Assembly (NCBI GenBank): GCA_016793265.1
Contig: JAEUHT010000024.1
Coordinates: forward strand, 1 to 35,573
Reading direction: 5' to 3'
Source: Planctomycetota bacterium
GTDB taxonomy: Bacteria; Planctomycetota; UBA1135; UBA2386
Length of the DNA stretch: 35,573 bases
Below, piece after piece: positions 8,003 to 17,094 of the stretch. Position numbers and translations under genes: made by a program. Position 1 is the stretch's first letter. Every line of letters starts with the position of its first letter. The notes below the pieces were generated by a model, which worked only from the letters and a program-made list of their open reading frames with translations, made no database searches and was not told the DNA's origin.

Positions 8003-10744
8003 ATGAGGAACTCGGCGGTTTTGGCGGCGCAGGCCTTGGGCCTGTTGTTGACGTGCCCGGCGGTGGCGGGCGTGCGCCACCAGGAACCGACCGACCCCGA
8101 GCGTCTGCGGGCGATGCTGGCCGCGCCCGGTCCCGACGGCCGCGAACAACGCGAACGTGCGATCGAGCAGATCCTGGTGGTGGCGCGGCCCGACGTGCAC
8201 CGGTTGCTGCAGGAACGCCTGCTGCGCGGCGATGATCCGGACCAGGTCCGGCCTGTCGTGTTGGCGGCGCTGCAGCGCCACCTCCTGCTGGGGCCGTCGA
8301 GCCAGTTCGGCGGCGCCGCCACCGACGATCGGGCGCAGATCCTGACCGGCTACCTCGGCGCGATGAGCTCGTTCTGGCTCGTCGCCGGCAAACCCGGCAG
8401 CGGCCTCGACGCGACCACCGCGCCGCTGCGCGACGCCGCGCGCGTGGCGCTGCAGCGGGTTCCTGCGCGCGAGCTCGACACCGCGGCGCGGCGGGTGATG
8501 ACGAGCCTCGCGGTGCCGGGCCAGATCGCCGTGCTGCGGTGCCTCGCCGATCTGCAGCAGGTGCTGTTGACGGTCACCATCGCCGACTACCTCGAGGTGG
8601 CCGAACCGGACCTGCGCGACGGAGCGCGCGCCGCGCTGCAGCTGCTGACCTACGAGGACGAGCCGATCCAGACCAAGGCGCAGTTCGACGCCTGGTACGC
8701 GAACCGCGGCAACCTGCGGTACATCGACCTGGTGGAGTGGGCGGCGCGTGGTGGCCTCAGGCCGACCGACCGTCTGCGTGCCGAACTGGCGCGGGTGCGG
8801 GTCGACCTGACGCGCGAGGTCGTGCGGGCCTTGGTCGTGCGCGCGAACGGCATCGACTGGGCGGCCGTGCAGGCCAAGACCCTCGTCGACGACGCCACGG
8901 TGCTGGATGCTTGCCTGGAGCAGCTGCAGCAGGTGCTGCCTTCGCCGTTGCCGCTCGAGGACAACCCGGTGCCGAGGCACACGTTCTGCCGGGGCCTGCT
9001 GCAGCGCTTCCGCAGCGTGACCAACGAGCACGGCCGCCGCCGCGCGCTGCTGCTCGAGGTCGCGTCGGCGCTGATCCGGCCGGAGGAGCTGGAGCTCAGC
9101 GCCGAGGTGACAACCCAGCTGTTGTTGCTGCTCGACAGCGAGGATGCCGTCGCCCGCAGCAGTGCGCTGCGTGGCCTGCGCCGGCTGCCCACGCCGGAGG
9201 TGCGCCAGCGGGTCGTGTCGTTCGCCCGCGGTCTGCTGCCGCAAGGCGCCGCCGTCCGCGATCAGCTCGCCACCGCCATCGCCACGCTGTCCTCACGCGC
9301 GGCGCCGCGCTGGACGGCACCGCTGTCGGGCGACCCGGACCGCGCCGACTGGCTCGCGCTGGTCGAGTCGTGTTGCCGCACGCCCGCCGCGCTCGAACTG
9401 CGGGAGCCGGCGCTGCTGCTGGCGCAGACCTTGGACAGCAAGAACCAGCGGGTCGCCGAGGTGTTCGTGATGCTGCTCGGTCTGGCGACGGACCCATCGC
9501 TCGACGCCAAGTTCCGCGGCAGCTGTCTCGTGCACCTGCAGGGCTGGGGCAGCGAAGTCGAACACGCCGACGCCTGGGTGCGGGCGCTGCATGGTCTGCT
9601 CGCCGACAGCGCGGTGGAACTGCGGCTGACCGCCGCCGAATCACTGACGCACCTGCCGGAATCGTCCGACGCGCGCCGCGTCGAGTGGATCACGCAGACG
9701 TTCGTGCACCTGCGCGATCGTCTGTGCGTGGAGCCCGACATCCAGGTGCTGCGGGCGCTGGTCGACTGCCTGCAGGTCTGTGGTCGCGAGCCGCAGATGC
9801 CGGAGAAGGCGATCGGCGCGCTCAAGGGGGCGCTGGCGCAGCTCGGCCCGACCCCGGCCGTCGAGCACCAGTTCCGCCTCGAACCGCTGCTGCAGGCGCT
9901 CGCCGCCATCGCCGCCAATACCAGCGCCGAACGCGGCATCTGGCTCGCCGCCTGTCGGCCCCTGCTCGACAACAAGCGCCGACAGAGCCTGCGCAACGTG
10001 CTCAAGAGCCACGCCGCGATCGAGCTGGCCAAGGAGGTCGGCAGCGGCGACGCCAGCGTCGCCGATCGTGCCCGGCAGGCGATGTACGTGCTCATCGAGA
10101 CGGCGACGCTGAAGGCGCCGCGCACCGGCTGGAACGACAGCGAGGACCTGCAGAACGAGGCGCGCGACGTGCGGGCGGCGTTTGGTGCCCTCGACAAGCT
10201 CGAAGAACCGCTGCGCCTGGACAAGCCGGTGCACCGTTTGCTGCGGCTCGAACTCGACCTCGCCGCCGGCAAGTACCCCGAGGTCGTGTTGCGCGCCAAC
10301 ACCTGGCTCATGGCGCCGGTCGGCAGCGCGCCGGCGGGGGAGGTCCGCATGACGGCCGAAGAGCGGCAGCGTATGCAGTTGCTCGCCGCCGAGGCGCACC
10401 TGGCCTCCGGCAAGCCCGACCAGGCCCTGCGCCTGATCGAGGAGGCCAACCCGGATCTGACGCCGGCGGTCCTGGAACTCGACAGCCGCGTCGCTCGCGC
10501 CCTCGCGGAGGTGGATCTGCCGCGCGCCGTCACCTTGTTCGACAAGGTCTGGCGGGCCACGCTCGTCGAGGATGCTGCCTTCCGCCAGCGGCTCGTCGAT
10601 TGGATGCAGGCGCGGTTGCGGCAGGAGTCGGAGGCGCGCGACGTGGTGGTGCGCGAGAGCGACAAGTACGTCGACCTCTTCGCGGCTTCGGACTGCCCGC
10701 CGGATCTGCGGGCCAGCTTCGAACGGCTGCGCGCCGCACGCTGA
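8003..10744 (+). CDS. Large exported helical-repeat protein, function unknown
   Basis: A 913-residue protein starting with a signal-peptide-like segment (MRNSAVLAAQALGLLLTCPA, cleavage probably near 'AVAG'). The rest is rich in Leu, Ala and Arg and looks almost wholly alpha-helical, with repeated 'LR.L..LP....R' and 'LL...L.D' pairs that suggest degenerate HEAT-like repeats through about residue 650, and a TPR-like pattern near 760-830 ('AEAHLASGKPDQALRLIEEANPDL'). No catalytic motif is visible. The start is ATG 8003: it gives a sensible signal peptide and lies about 60 bases after the -10 box. It stands alone, between tyrS and an initiator tRNA. Scaffolding or envelope structural roles are possible but not shown. 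Confidence 0.7.
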   Translation: MRNSAVLAAQALGLLLTCPAVAGVRHQEPTDPERLRAMLAAPGPDGREQRERAIEQILVVARPDVHRLLQERLLRGDDPDQVRPVVLAALQRHLLLGPSSQFGGAATDDRAQILTGYLGAMSSFWLVAGKPGSGLDATTAPLRDAARVALQRVPARELDTAARRVMTSLAVPGQIAVLRCLADLQQVLLTVTIADYLEVAEPDLRDGARAALQLLTYEDEPIQTKAQFDAWYANRGNLRYIDLVEWAARGGLRPTDRLRAELARVRVDLTREVVRALVVRANGIDWAAVQAKTLVDDATVLDACLEQLQQVLPSPLPLEDNPVPRHTFCRGLLQRFRSVTNEHGRRRALLLEVASALIRPEELELSAEVTTQLLLLLDSEDAVARSSALRGLRRLPTPEVRQRVVSFARGLLPQGAAVRDQLATAIATLSSRAAPRWTAPLSGDPDRADWLALVESCCRTPAALELREPALLLAQTLDSKNQRVAEVFVMLLGLATDPSLDAKFRGSCLVHLQGWGSEVEHADAWVRALHGLLADSAVELRLTAAESLTHLPESSDARRVEWITQTFVHLRDRLCVEPDIQVLRALVDCLQVCGREPQMPEKAIGALKGALAQLGPTPAVEHQFRLEPLLQALAAIAANTSAERGIWLAACRPLLDNKRRQSLRNVLKSHAAIELAKEVGSGDASVADRARQAMYVLIETATLKAPRTGWNDSEDLQNEARDVRAAFGALDKLEEPLRLDKPVHRLLRLELDLAAGKYPEVVLRANTWLMAPVGSAPAGEVRMTAEERQRMQLLAAEAHLASGKPDQALRLIEEANPDLTPAVLELDSRVARALAEVDLPRAVTLFDKVWRATLVEDAAFRQRLVDWMQARLRQESEARDVVVRESDKYVDLFAASDCPPDLRASFERLRAAR

Positions 10745-10772
10745 CGTGCACGAGGTTTGTCGGAAACTCTGC

Positions 10773-10800
10773 TTGCGATGCCGCGGTCGCTGGCTATCTT
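10773..10800 (+). promoter_or_regulatory. Promoter of the initiator tRNA gene
   Basis: TTGCGA at 10773-10778 and TATCTT at 10795-10800 with a 16-base spacer. Transcription would start about 8 bases before the mature tRNA 5' end at 10816. One of the clearest promoters in the window. Confidence 0.65.
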
Positions 10801-10815
10801 CCTCGCCTCACCCAA

Positions 10816-10892
<77 letters not shown>

Positions 10893-10900
10893 GTAGCGAT

Positions 10901-10945
10901 CGCAGGGCGGGCAGGCTTTCGAGCCTGTCCGCCCTGCGTCCTTTC
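10901..10945 (+). terminator. Terminator after tRNA-fMet
   Basis: A 17-base-pair hairpin: left arm 10901-10917 and right arm 10922-10938, closed by a TTCG tetraloop, with one G-U wobble. The tail (TCCTTTC) is only modestly T-rich, but stem strength and placement 8 bases after the tRNA make it a convincing terminator. Confidence 0.75.
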
Positions 10946-11058
10946 GGCGCGGCTCCTGGACCGAATGTCGCTGCTGGATCGAGGCTGGTGGCTGGCTCGG
11001 CTGGGCTTCCAGGCAGCATGGCTTGAGAAGGACCGGGCGCCGTAATAGCAGTGGCCCC

Positions 11059-12117
11059 ATGTTCCAAGCCAAGGCCTACGCTGCTGCGAGCGCCAGTTCC
11101 CCGCTCGCCCTCACCACGATCCCGCGCCGCGATGCGACCCCGCACGACGTGCAGATCGAGATCCTGTTCTGCGGCATCTGCCACAGCGACCTGCACGCCG
11201 CGCGCGACGAGTGGAATCGGTTCATGCCGACGGTCTACCCGATCGTGCCGGGCCACGAGATCGTCGGCCGCGTGACCAAGGTCGGCAGCGCGGTGACGAA
11301 GTTCCGCGTCGGCGACCTCGCTGCGGTCGGCTGCCTCGTCGACTCCGACGGTACCTGTGCCGCCTGCAAGGCCGGGCACGAGCATTTCTGCATGAACGCG
11401 ACGTTCACCTACAACGGCCCCGACAAGCACACCGGCGGCGTGACCTACGGCGGCTACTCGGACGCCGTCGTCGTCGACCAGCGATTCGTGCTCAAGGTGC
11501 CGAAGAACCTCGACCTCGCCGGCACCGCGCCCTTGTTGTGCGCCGGCATCACGACCTGGTCGCCGATGCGCCAGCACAAGGTCGGCAAGGGCAAGAAGGT
11601 CGGCGTCGTCGGCCTCGGCGGGCTCGGCCACATGGGCGTCAAGTTCGGCCGCGCCTTCGGCGCCCACGTGGTGGTCTTCACCACCTCGCCCGGCAAGGCC
11701 GCGGACGCGCGGCGGCTCGGCGCCGACGAGGTCGTCGTCACCAAGGACCCGGCGCAGCTGCTGCCTCATGCCGGCACCTTCGACTTCATCCTCGACACGG
11801 TGTCGGCGGACCACGACCTCAACGCCTACCTCAACCTGCTGCGGCCGTTCGGCAACCTGACCCTGGTGGGGGCACCGGCGAAGCCGCTCGCCGTCGACTC
11901 GTTCGCCGTGATCTTCGGTCGTCGCAGCGTGTCCGGCTCCAACATCGGCAGCATCGCCGAGACCCAGGAGATGCTCGACTTCTGCGGTCAGCACGGCATC
12001 ACCGCCGACGTCGAGGTGATCCCGATCCAGCGCCTCAACGAGGCCTATGAACGCCTGCTGAAGAGCGACGTGCGCTATCGCTTCTGCATCGACATGGCGT
12101 CGTTGCAGAGGCCGTGA
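11059..12117 (+). CDS. Zinc-dependent NAD(P) alcohol dehydrogenase
   Basis: A 352-residue medium-chain dehydrogenase of the YahK / cinnamyl-alcohol type, which interconverts alcohols and aldehydes with NAD(P) in the cytoplasm. Catalytic zinc ligands appear as Cys41 in CGICHSD and His66-Glu67 in PGHE; the Rossmann dinucleotide site is GLGGLGHMG. In the structural-zinc loop, Cys100, Cys103 and Cys111 are present, but the first of the usual four cysteines is replaced by Asp97. ATG 11059 is chosen because the protein then starts at the normal family N-terminus; the frame is open 12 codons further up. It has no operon partner: tRNA-fMet and its terminator lie upstream, and the downstream gene has its own -10 box. 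The substrate cannot be read from sequence. Confidence 0.9.
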   Translation: MFQAKAYAAASASSPLALTTIPRRDATPHDVQIEILFCGICHSDLHAARDEWNRFMPTVYPIVPGHEIVGRVTKVGSAVTKFRVGDLAAVGCLVDSDGTCAACKAGHEHFCMNATFTYNGPDKHTGGVTYGGYSDAVVVDQRFVLKVPKNLDLAGTAPLLCAGITTWSPMRQHKVGKGKKVGVVGLGGLGHMGVKFGRAFGAHVVVFTTSPGKAADARRLGADEVVVTKDPAQLLPHAGTFDFILDTVSADHDLNAYLNLLRPFGNLTLVGAPAKPLAVDSFAVIFGRRSVSGSNIGSIAETQEMLDFCGQHGITADVEVIPIQRLNEAYERLLKSDVRYRFCIDMASLQRP

Positions 12118-12200
12118 GCCGAGCGCCTTCGGCAGCGCGCGCGGCGGGGTGGTCGGTGGGGTGAGTTTGCCGATGGCGCCACGGCACCGTCGCTTCTTGC

Positions 12201-12206
12201 TAGTCT
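12201..12206 (+). promoter_or_regulatory. Predicted -10 element for the 744-residue exported protein
   Basis: TAGTCT preceded by TTGC, 42 bases before the ATG at 12249, followed by a C/A-rich leader. It fits the TAnnnT pattern; no clear -35 box. Confidence 0.4.
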
Positions 12207-12248
12207 CCCGCCCCGTCCCCGAACCCAAACCCCACAACCGCAGTCCCC

Positions 12249-14483
12249 ATGCTGAAACGCTCGCTCGCTGCCGCGCTGCTCACGGTGCCGGTCTTCGCCC
12301 AGTCCAACGCTGTCCCGGGTCTCGACATCGGGATGTACGAACTGACCGACCTCAACTTCACCGGGCGCCGCGGCGCCGCCTTCCCGAACGGCGAAGCCGG
12401 CTTCATGGTCGGCCACTCGTGGTGCAACGGTGGCTCCGTCAACCTGCCGTGGCAATCGCAGAGCGGCGGCGTCATGGTCGACATGTACCCTCGCATCGCC
12501 TTCCTGCTGGCCCGCGAGAGCAACGGCCGCATGGTGCAGATCTCCGGCCGCAGCTTCTGCAAGCACTCGCCGACGGCGTTCAACTTCTCCTCGGGGCCGT
12601 GCGCGCCGTGCAACGTCGGCAGCGGTTCGTACTTCTTCGTCGGCTGCAGCGACACCTACACCAGCGGCATCAACCAGAGCCAGTACGCACTCGGTCCGAC
12701 CGAGGAGATCAACCCCTGGCTCGGCACCTGGAATCCGCAAGGCAGCTACTTCGATCACGGCGACCCCGCGGTGACGGGGGCGCAGGCCACCGACTCGGTG
12801 CGTTCGCTGACCTCGGCGCAGGTGGCGGCCTTCGACGCGGTCAAGAACCGCATCACCGTGCGTGAGAACGAACTGCTCGCCGGCGCGACCTACTACGCGC
12901 AGGTACACGCCATGGTGCAGGGCGAGCCGGTCGGCGAACGCGCCAACAACACGCTGAATCGCCAGGTGACGATCAGCGGCAGCGGCGGCAGCTGGTCGAC
13001 CAACACCTCGGGCAGCTCGATGCTCGGTTCGGTGCTCACGCGCTGGCAGGGGGCGACCTGGCACGAAGGCCACAACGGCAACGACGACGGCCGCTTCCTC
13101 GTCGCCGTCAAGGTGACGGGGCCGGTCGGCGGCATGTGGCACTACGAATACGCGGTCCACAACCTCGACAACGACCGCGCCGGCATGGCCTTCCGCATCC
13201 CCGTGGCGCCCGGCGCCGTGGTGCAGAACGTGGGCTTCCGCGATCTCGACAACGACGCCAGCAACGATTGGACCTTCGCCGCGGCGCCGACCGAACTGGT
13301 GTTCAGCGGCGCCGCGAGCAACGCCGTCGAGTGGAACACCATCTACAACTGCTGGTTCGACTGCTCGATCGAGCCGGGCGCCGGTTCGATGACGATCGAC
13401 GCGGCCCGGCCGGGTGCCGGCGCGCCGAGCGTGCAGGTCGTCAGCGAGGTGCCATCGGGCCTCTCGTTCGCCTACAAGAACGCGGTCGGCGGCTCCTGCG
13501 GCAACTGCACCGGCACCTTCTACCAGATGTTCCCGTCGACCTCGGGGTTCGACCTCAGCGGTCGCTCGATGACGATGACGCTGGCCGCGGGCGCCTACAG
13601 CGTGCAGGAGACGCCGGTCCCGTTCGTGCCCGCCGCCGGCACCAACCTGAACTTCGGTTTCAGCTCCCAGGCCATGGTCACGCTGCCGTTCGTACTGCCG
13701 TACCCGGGCGGTTCGACCTCGCAGCTGCAGGTCGCGTCGAGCGGCTTCGTCTCGCCTGGGGCGCCGAACTCGCTGCAGCTGCTGCCGAGCCTCACGGCTT
13801 GGCTGCAGGGCAACCCGCGTTGGGCCGCAGCTTGGACGCTGTTCGGCGCCACCGCCGGCAGCAACAACAACGTCTGGTACGACGCCAGCGCCGCGCGCGC
13901 CGTGATCACCTGGAACAACGTGCCGATGATCGGCCAGACGACGGGCAGCACGGTGCAGATCCAGTTCGAGCCGGATGGCACCGTGCACGTGCTGTGGCAG
14001 AACGTGGCGCCGTCGTCGTTCGCGTTGCTGACCGGCTGGACGACCGGCGGCAACCACGCCGATCCGGGCGGCCGCGACCTGTCGGCCACGCTGACGACAC
14101 CGCACGGCCTGTGTGCCGATCCGTTCGATGGACTCAGGCTCGACACCGACGCGCTGCCGGTGCTCGGCACCACGCTGCAGTGGCAGGTGGGCGGCATGCC
14201 CGCCAACACCGGCTGGGGCGTGCTGCTGCGTGCGCTGCAGCAGGCGACGCCGGCGATCGACCTGACCGGCATCGGCATGCCGGGGTGCTTCGCGCACGTG
14301 GTGGCGGCCGAAGCGACGTTCTTCCTGGCGCCGGGCGCGAGCCAGCAGATCGCCGAGACGATCCCGAACGTCACGGCCCTGGTCGGCGTCAGCCTGGTCG
14401 GTCAGGCCGTCACCTACAACCCGGGGCTGACGCAGCTGGGGCTCGTGGCCTCGAACGGCATGGTGCTCACGCTCGGGCTGTGA
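12249..14483 (+). CDS. Secreted beta-rich protein, planctomycete-like, unknown function
   Basis: A 744-residue protein with a short signal peptide (MLKRSLAAALLTVPVFA, cleavage after 'FAQS' region). The mature protein is rich in Gly, Ser, Thr, Asn and aromatic residues and looks all-beta. Cysteines occur in pairs or clusters (about residues 115-135 'CAPCNVG', later 'CGNCTG'), suggesting disulfides outside the cytoplasm. A middle section 'HYEYAVHNLDNDRAGMAFRIPV' and the C-terminal 70 residues ('TGIGMPGCFAHV' through 'TYNPGLTQLGLVASNGMVLTLG') resemble modules I associate with large secreted proteins of Planctomycetota; this is recollection and not a search. No enzymatic motif is visible. A surface structural or adhesive role is a guess. 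It converges with the next gene. Confidence 0.72.
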   Translation: MLKRSLAAALLTVPVFAQSNAVPGLDIGMYELTDLNFTGRRGAAFPNGEAGFMVGHSWCNGGSVNLPWQSQSGGVMVDMYPRIAFLLARESNGRMVQISGRSFCKHSPTAFNFSSGPCAPCNVGSGSYFFVGCSDTYTSGINQSQYALGPTEEINPWLGTWNPQGSYFDHGDPAVTGAQATDSVRSLTSAQVAAFDAVKNRITVRENELLAGATYYAQVHAMVQGEPVGERANNTLNRQVTISGSGGSWSTNTSGSSMLGSVLTRWQGATWHEGHNGNDDGRFLVAVKVTGPVGGMWHYEYAVHNLDNDRAGMAFRIPVAPGAVVQNVGFRDLDNDASNDWTFAAAPTELVFSGAASNAVEWNTIYNCWFDCSIEPGAGSMTIDAARPGAGAPSVQVVSEVPSGLSFAYKNAVGGSCGNCTGTFYQMFPSTSGFDLSGRSMTMTLAAGAYSVQETPVPFVPAAGTNLNFGFSSQAMVTLPFVLPYPGGSTSQLQVASSGFVSPGAPNSLQLLPSLTAWLQGNPRWAAAWTLFGATAGSNNNVWYDASAARAVITWNNVPMIGQTTGSTVQIQFEPDGTVHVLWQNVAPSSFALLTGWTTGGNHADPGGRDLSATLTTPHGLCADPFDGLRLDTDALPVLGTTLQWQVGGMPANTGWGVLLRALQQATPAIDLTGIGMPGCFAHVVAAEATFFLAPGASQQIAETIPNVTALVGVSLVGQAVTYNPGLTQLGLVASNGMVLTLGL

Positions 14484-14493
14484 GCCACGCATC

Positions 14494-14519
14494 GCCGCCG
14501 CCGGCGCCGCGGCGGCGGC
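14494..14519. terminator. Hairpin between two convergent genes
   Basis: Arms 14494-14502 (GCCGCCGCC) and 14511-14519 (GGCGGCGGC) around an 8-base loop, lying in the 37-base gap between the 744-residue protein gene and the convergent gene at 14521. It has no T-run on either side, so termination in both directions is plausible but not certain. Confidence 0.4.
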
Positions 14520-14520
14520 C

Positions 14521-16221
14521 TCAGGTCGTCGTCGCGGCGAGCCGCTGCAGCGCTCGGCGCAGACGGCGGTGATCGTCGAGGGCGAGCACGAAGTCGCTCT
14601 CGCGGCGGCCGCCCTTCTTGCGCACGACGTCGACGAGGGCGCTGCGTTCGCCCGGCGTCCACCTCGCCACGCCAGGTAGGGCCAGCAGCAGCGGCGACCA
14701 GCGTTGCCACCAAAGCCGCTCGCCGTCGCTCCACTTCTGCCAGCCACGCACACCGCACAACACGGCGGCCTCGTCGGCGCAGGTGCGTTCGCCGCGTTCT
14801 CGGTCGGCGCCGAAGCGGCGCGCCAGGTAGTCGGTGACGGCGAGGCCGATGTGGCCGATCGGGAAGACGCCGAGGATGTCGTCGCGCTGCGCGCCATCGC
14901 TCCAGAACACGTTGTGTTCGGCGATCCTGGCCAGCGTGCCCACCGGCGTGCGGTGCTGCGGCCGTCGCTGCTGGCGGGCGAGTTCTTGCGCCATCACGCG
15001 CAGCACGCCGGGGTCGCGCGCCCGGAAGCCGAGCTTCTGGTAGAACCACCAGGCGCCGGAGCGCAGCCCTTCGTCGTTGCCGCCGCCGCCGAGCTGGTAG
15101 GGGTAGATGGTGAAGGTGTCGCTGCCGAGCAGTTGGCGCGTGACCGCCAGCACGTGGCCGTAGATGCGGCCGGCTTCGCCGCCGCGCCAGGTGTCGAACA
15201 CGTTGTAGGCGATCTCGGAGCTGCCGAACAACGCGCTGACCAGCACGTAGCCGATCGGCACGCCGTTCTTCAGGGTCAGGAACGCGTAGACGGCTTCGAG
15301 CAGCAGCCGGCGCTCCGGTTTGACGCCGACCACGGCGAACTCGAGACCGTGGCCGCAGGCGAACAGGCGCACGTCGCCGGCATCGGCGTGCACGAAGGCG
15401 TCGAGGTCGCGGTGGCGCAGCACCATTGCCTCCCGGGCCAGCGTGATGATGCGTGCGCCGAGCTCCTCGTCACACGGCAGCTCGTGCGCGCGTTGCTGCA
15501 CGGCCGCGCGCAGGTCGGGGCGTTGGCGGTCGAGCGGCCCGGTCTGGAAATGCAGCGGGCGGCCGGGCAGCGCCGCCCGCGAGCGCGACGGTGTGCCGGG
15601 GCCGGCGTGCAATTCGAGCGGTGGGTCGAGTTCGTCCCAGAAGTCGTCGCGTTCGGCAACGGTGGCGCCGAGCGTCGCGCAGCGGGCGATCAGGAAGTCG
15701 GCATCGCTGGTGTCGGGGCCGGCGAGCCGGCGCAACCAGGCGGCCGTGTCCAGGTCGACTTCGTCGAGGCCCGGCGTCTCCGCCCAGGTCGTCAGCAGGT
15801 CGAGCTTGCCGGCCAGCGTCGCTTCGTTGTCGAATCGCGACCAGTCGATGTGCAGCGCGCCCGGGTGGCGCCGCGACAGCCAGCGCGCGGTGTCGGCGAA
15901 GAACGCATAGCGGATCGTCGTGCCGGCGATGCCTGAGTCGACGAGTTTGCGCCGATGGCGGCGCAGATCGGCGCGCGCGTCGAAATGGTCGAGCACGCCC
16001 GCGACCTGCTGCAGCAGCTCGGCGTCGTCCGGGTAGGCGCGCAGGTAGCACAGCGCTTCGTGCAGTCGGCGCACCGCGCTGGCGCTCGGCAGCGAACGGC
16101 TCGCCAGGGCCCGCACGAGCTCGCGTTTCCTGGCGGCAGCTTCGGAGCCGAACTCGGTGAGCAGGTGTTCGAGGCGGGCCAGGAGGCGCAGCGGCTTGGC
16201 GGCGCGGGTCGGTCGGGCCAT
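14521..16221 (-). CDS. Hypothetical protein, 566 residues, possible GNAT-like core
   Basis: I do not recognise the family. The N-terminus is basic and helical (about 1-100). The second half contains a beta-alpha pattern: 'LLLEAVYAFLTLKNGVPIGYVLVSALFGSSEIAYNVF' is split here by position about 300-340 and is followed by 'YQLGGGGNDEGLRSGAWWFYQKLGFRARDP' features around 370-400. This 'import a neighbour, then a YxKLGF end' layout recalls N-acyltransferase (GNAT-like) folds, without a certain acetyl-CoA loop. The gene is cytoplasmic by appearance, with no signal peptide. ATG 16221 is chosen over the upstream in-frame start at 16272 because a -10 box lies between them at 16232-16237, leaving a very short leader. 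It stands alone. Confidence 0.65.
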   Translation of the reverse strand: MARPTRAAKPLRLLARLEHLLTEFGSEAAARKRELVRALASRSLPSASAVRRLHEALCYLRAYPDDAELLQQVAGVLDHFDARADLRRHRRKLVDSGIAGTTIRYAFFADTARWLSRRHPGALHIDWSRFDNEATLAGKLDLLTTWAETPGLDEVDLDTAAWLRRLAGPDTSDADFLIARCATLGATVAERDDFWDELDPPLELHAGPGTPSRSRAALPGRPLHFQTGPLDRQRPDLRAAVQQRAHELPCDEELGARIITLAREAMVLRHRDLDAFVHADAGDVRLFACGHGLEFAVVGVKPERRLLLEAVYAFLTLKNGVPIGYVLVSALFGSSEIAYNVFDTWRGGEAGRIYGHVLAVTRQLLGSDTFTIYPYQLGGGGNDEGLRSGAWWFYQKLGFRARDPGVLRVMAQELARQQRRPQHRTPVGTLARIAEHNVFWSDGAQRDDILGVFPIGHIGLAVTDYLARRFGADRERGERTCADEAAVLCGVRGWQKWSDGERLWWQRWSPLLLALPGVARWTPGERSALVDVVRKKGGRRESDFVLALDDHRRLRRALQRLAATTT

Positions 16222-16231
16222 GGTGGTGCTG

Positions 16232-16237
16232 AGCCTA
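16232..16237 (-). promoter_or_regulatory. Predicted -10 element for the 566-residue hypothetical gene
   Basis: On the minus strand this reads TAGGCT preceded by CC, ending 10 bases before the ATG at 16221. The mRNA would therefore have almost no leader. The -35 region is unconvincing. Confidence 0.35.
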
Positions 16238-16328
16238 GGGCCAGGAGTCCGCAGTTCACGAGGCGCGGCCACCTTCGTGGGGATGGGCGTGGCGGACGCC
16301 AGGGAGCCCGACGGCTGGCGCGCGGGCC

Positions 16329-16841
16329 CTAGCCCTCGGCGTCCGTCGGTTCGACGTGCCTGGCTCGCTGCGACAGCACGCGCGTCAACGTGCCGGCGAA
16401 GTCCGGATCGCCGGCGCGGCGGCCGAGCAGGCGGCGGTTCGCCAGTTGGCGCGAGGCCCGCGCCAGATCGTCGATCGTGACGATGCCGACAAGGTGGTCG
16501 CCTTCGAGCACCGGCAGGCGACGCACCTGATGCAGCGCCATCAGGTCCTCGGCGCGGACGAGCTCGTCGTCGCCGCGGCAGCAGAACAGCTGCTTGCTCA
16601 TGGCCTGGGCGACCCGCAGTTGCGACAGCGGCTGGTCGACGTGCAGCGCGGCCATGCAGATGTCGCGGTCGGTCAGCATCGCCAGCGGCCGACGCACCGC
16701 ATTCACGACGACCACGGACCCGCAGGTGCGGGCCGCCATCAGCGCGGCGGCGTGAGCCAGGCTGTCGTGTGGCGAAACCACGGCCACATCACGCACCATG
16801 ACGTCCTTGGTGCGAAGACGAACGGGCTCGACGTTCTCCAT
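16329..16841 (-). CDS. Two-CBS-domain protein (minus-strand copy)
   Basis: A 170-residue protein made of two CBS motifs, about 14-68 and 80-135, each ending in the typical 'GSVVVVN...PLAMLTDRDI' or 'RRLPVLEGDHLVGIVTIDDLA' strands. Paired CBS motifs bind adenine nucleotides such as AMP, ATP or S-adenosylmethionine and usually act as sensors; here there is no attached enzyme or channel, so the partner is unknown. The last 35 residues are basic. It lies head-to-head with a second, similar CBS gene across a 253-base gap, which suggests shared control. The stop is TAG. ATG 16841 is used; ATG 16799 is an in-frame alternative just before the first CBS strand. Confidence 0.82.
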   Translation of the reverse strand: MENVEPVRLRTKDVMVRDVAVVSPHDSLAHAAALMAARTCGSVVVVNAVRRPLAMLTDRDICMAALHVDQPLSQLRVAQAMSKQLFCCRGDDELVRAEDLMALHQVRRLPVLEGDHLVGIVTIDDLARASRQLANRRLLGRRAGDPDFAGTLTRVLSQRARHVEPTDAEG

Positions 16842-17082
16842 GACGAGCCCATCGTCGCGGCCGGGGCCGCGGCGCGGCAGCGCACCAGGTGGGCAGGTGG
16901 CGAGGACTCAGGTGGGCAGGACGCGCGCGGATCTCTGCGTAGCTGCCGCGCTGGGGCCGCGGGTTGCCCACCATTGCGTATCGACGCGAGCCGCTGATGG
17001 CGTTCCGTTGCCCTCTTCCCTGCACCCTGGATCCGTTCCCCGTGCCTCGCCGACGGTGGTCCGGGTCATGTCCTCCGTCGAG

Positions 17083-17088
17083 AAGGAG
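17083..17088 (+). promoter_or_regulatory. Shine-Dalgarno site setting the start of the plus-strand CBS gene
   Basis: AAGGAG six bases before ATG 17095. It is one of few strong ribosome binding sites in the window and rules out the in-frame upstream starts. Confidence 0.7.
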
Positions 17089-17094
17089 AAGGTC

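Noticed and set aside
12075..14897. A 940-codon minus-strand frame opposite the 744-residue secreted protein
   Set aside because: The product is Arg/Ala/His/Gly-rich without domains, and it overlaps the C-terminal part of a real gene on each side; typical high-GC shadow.
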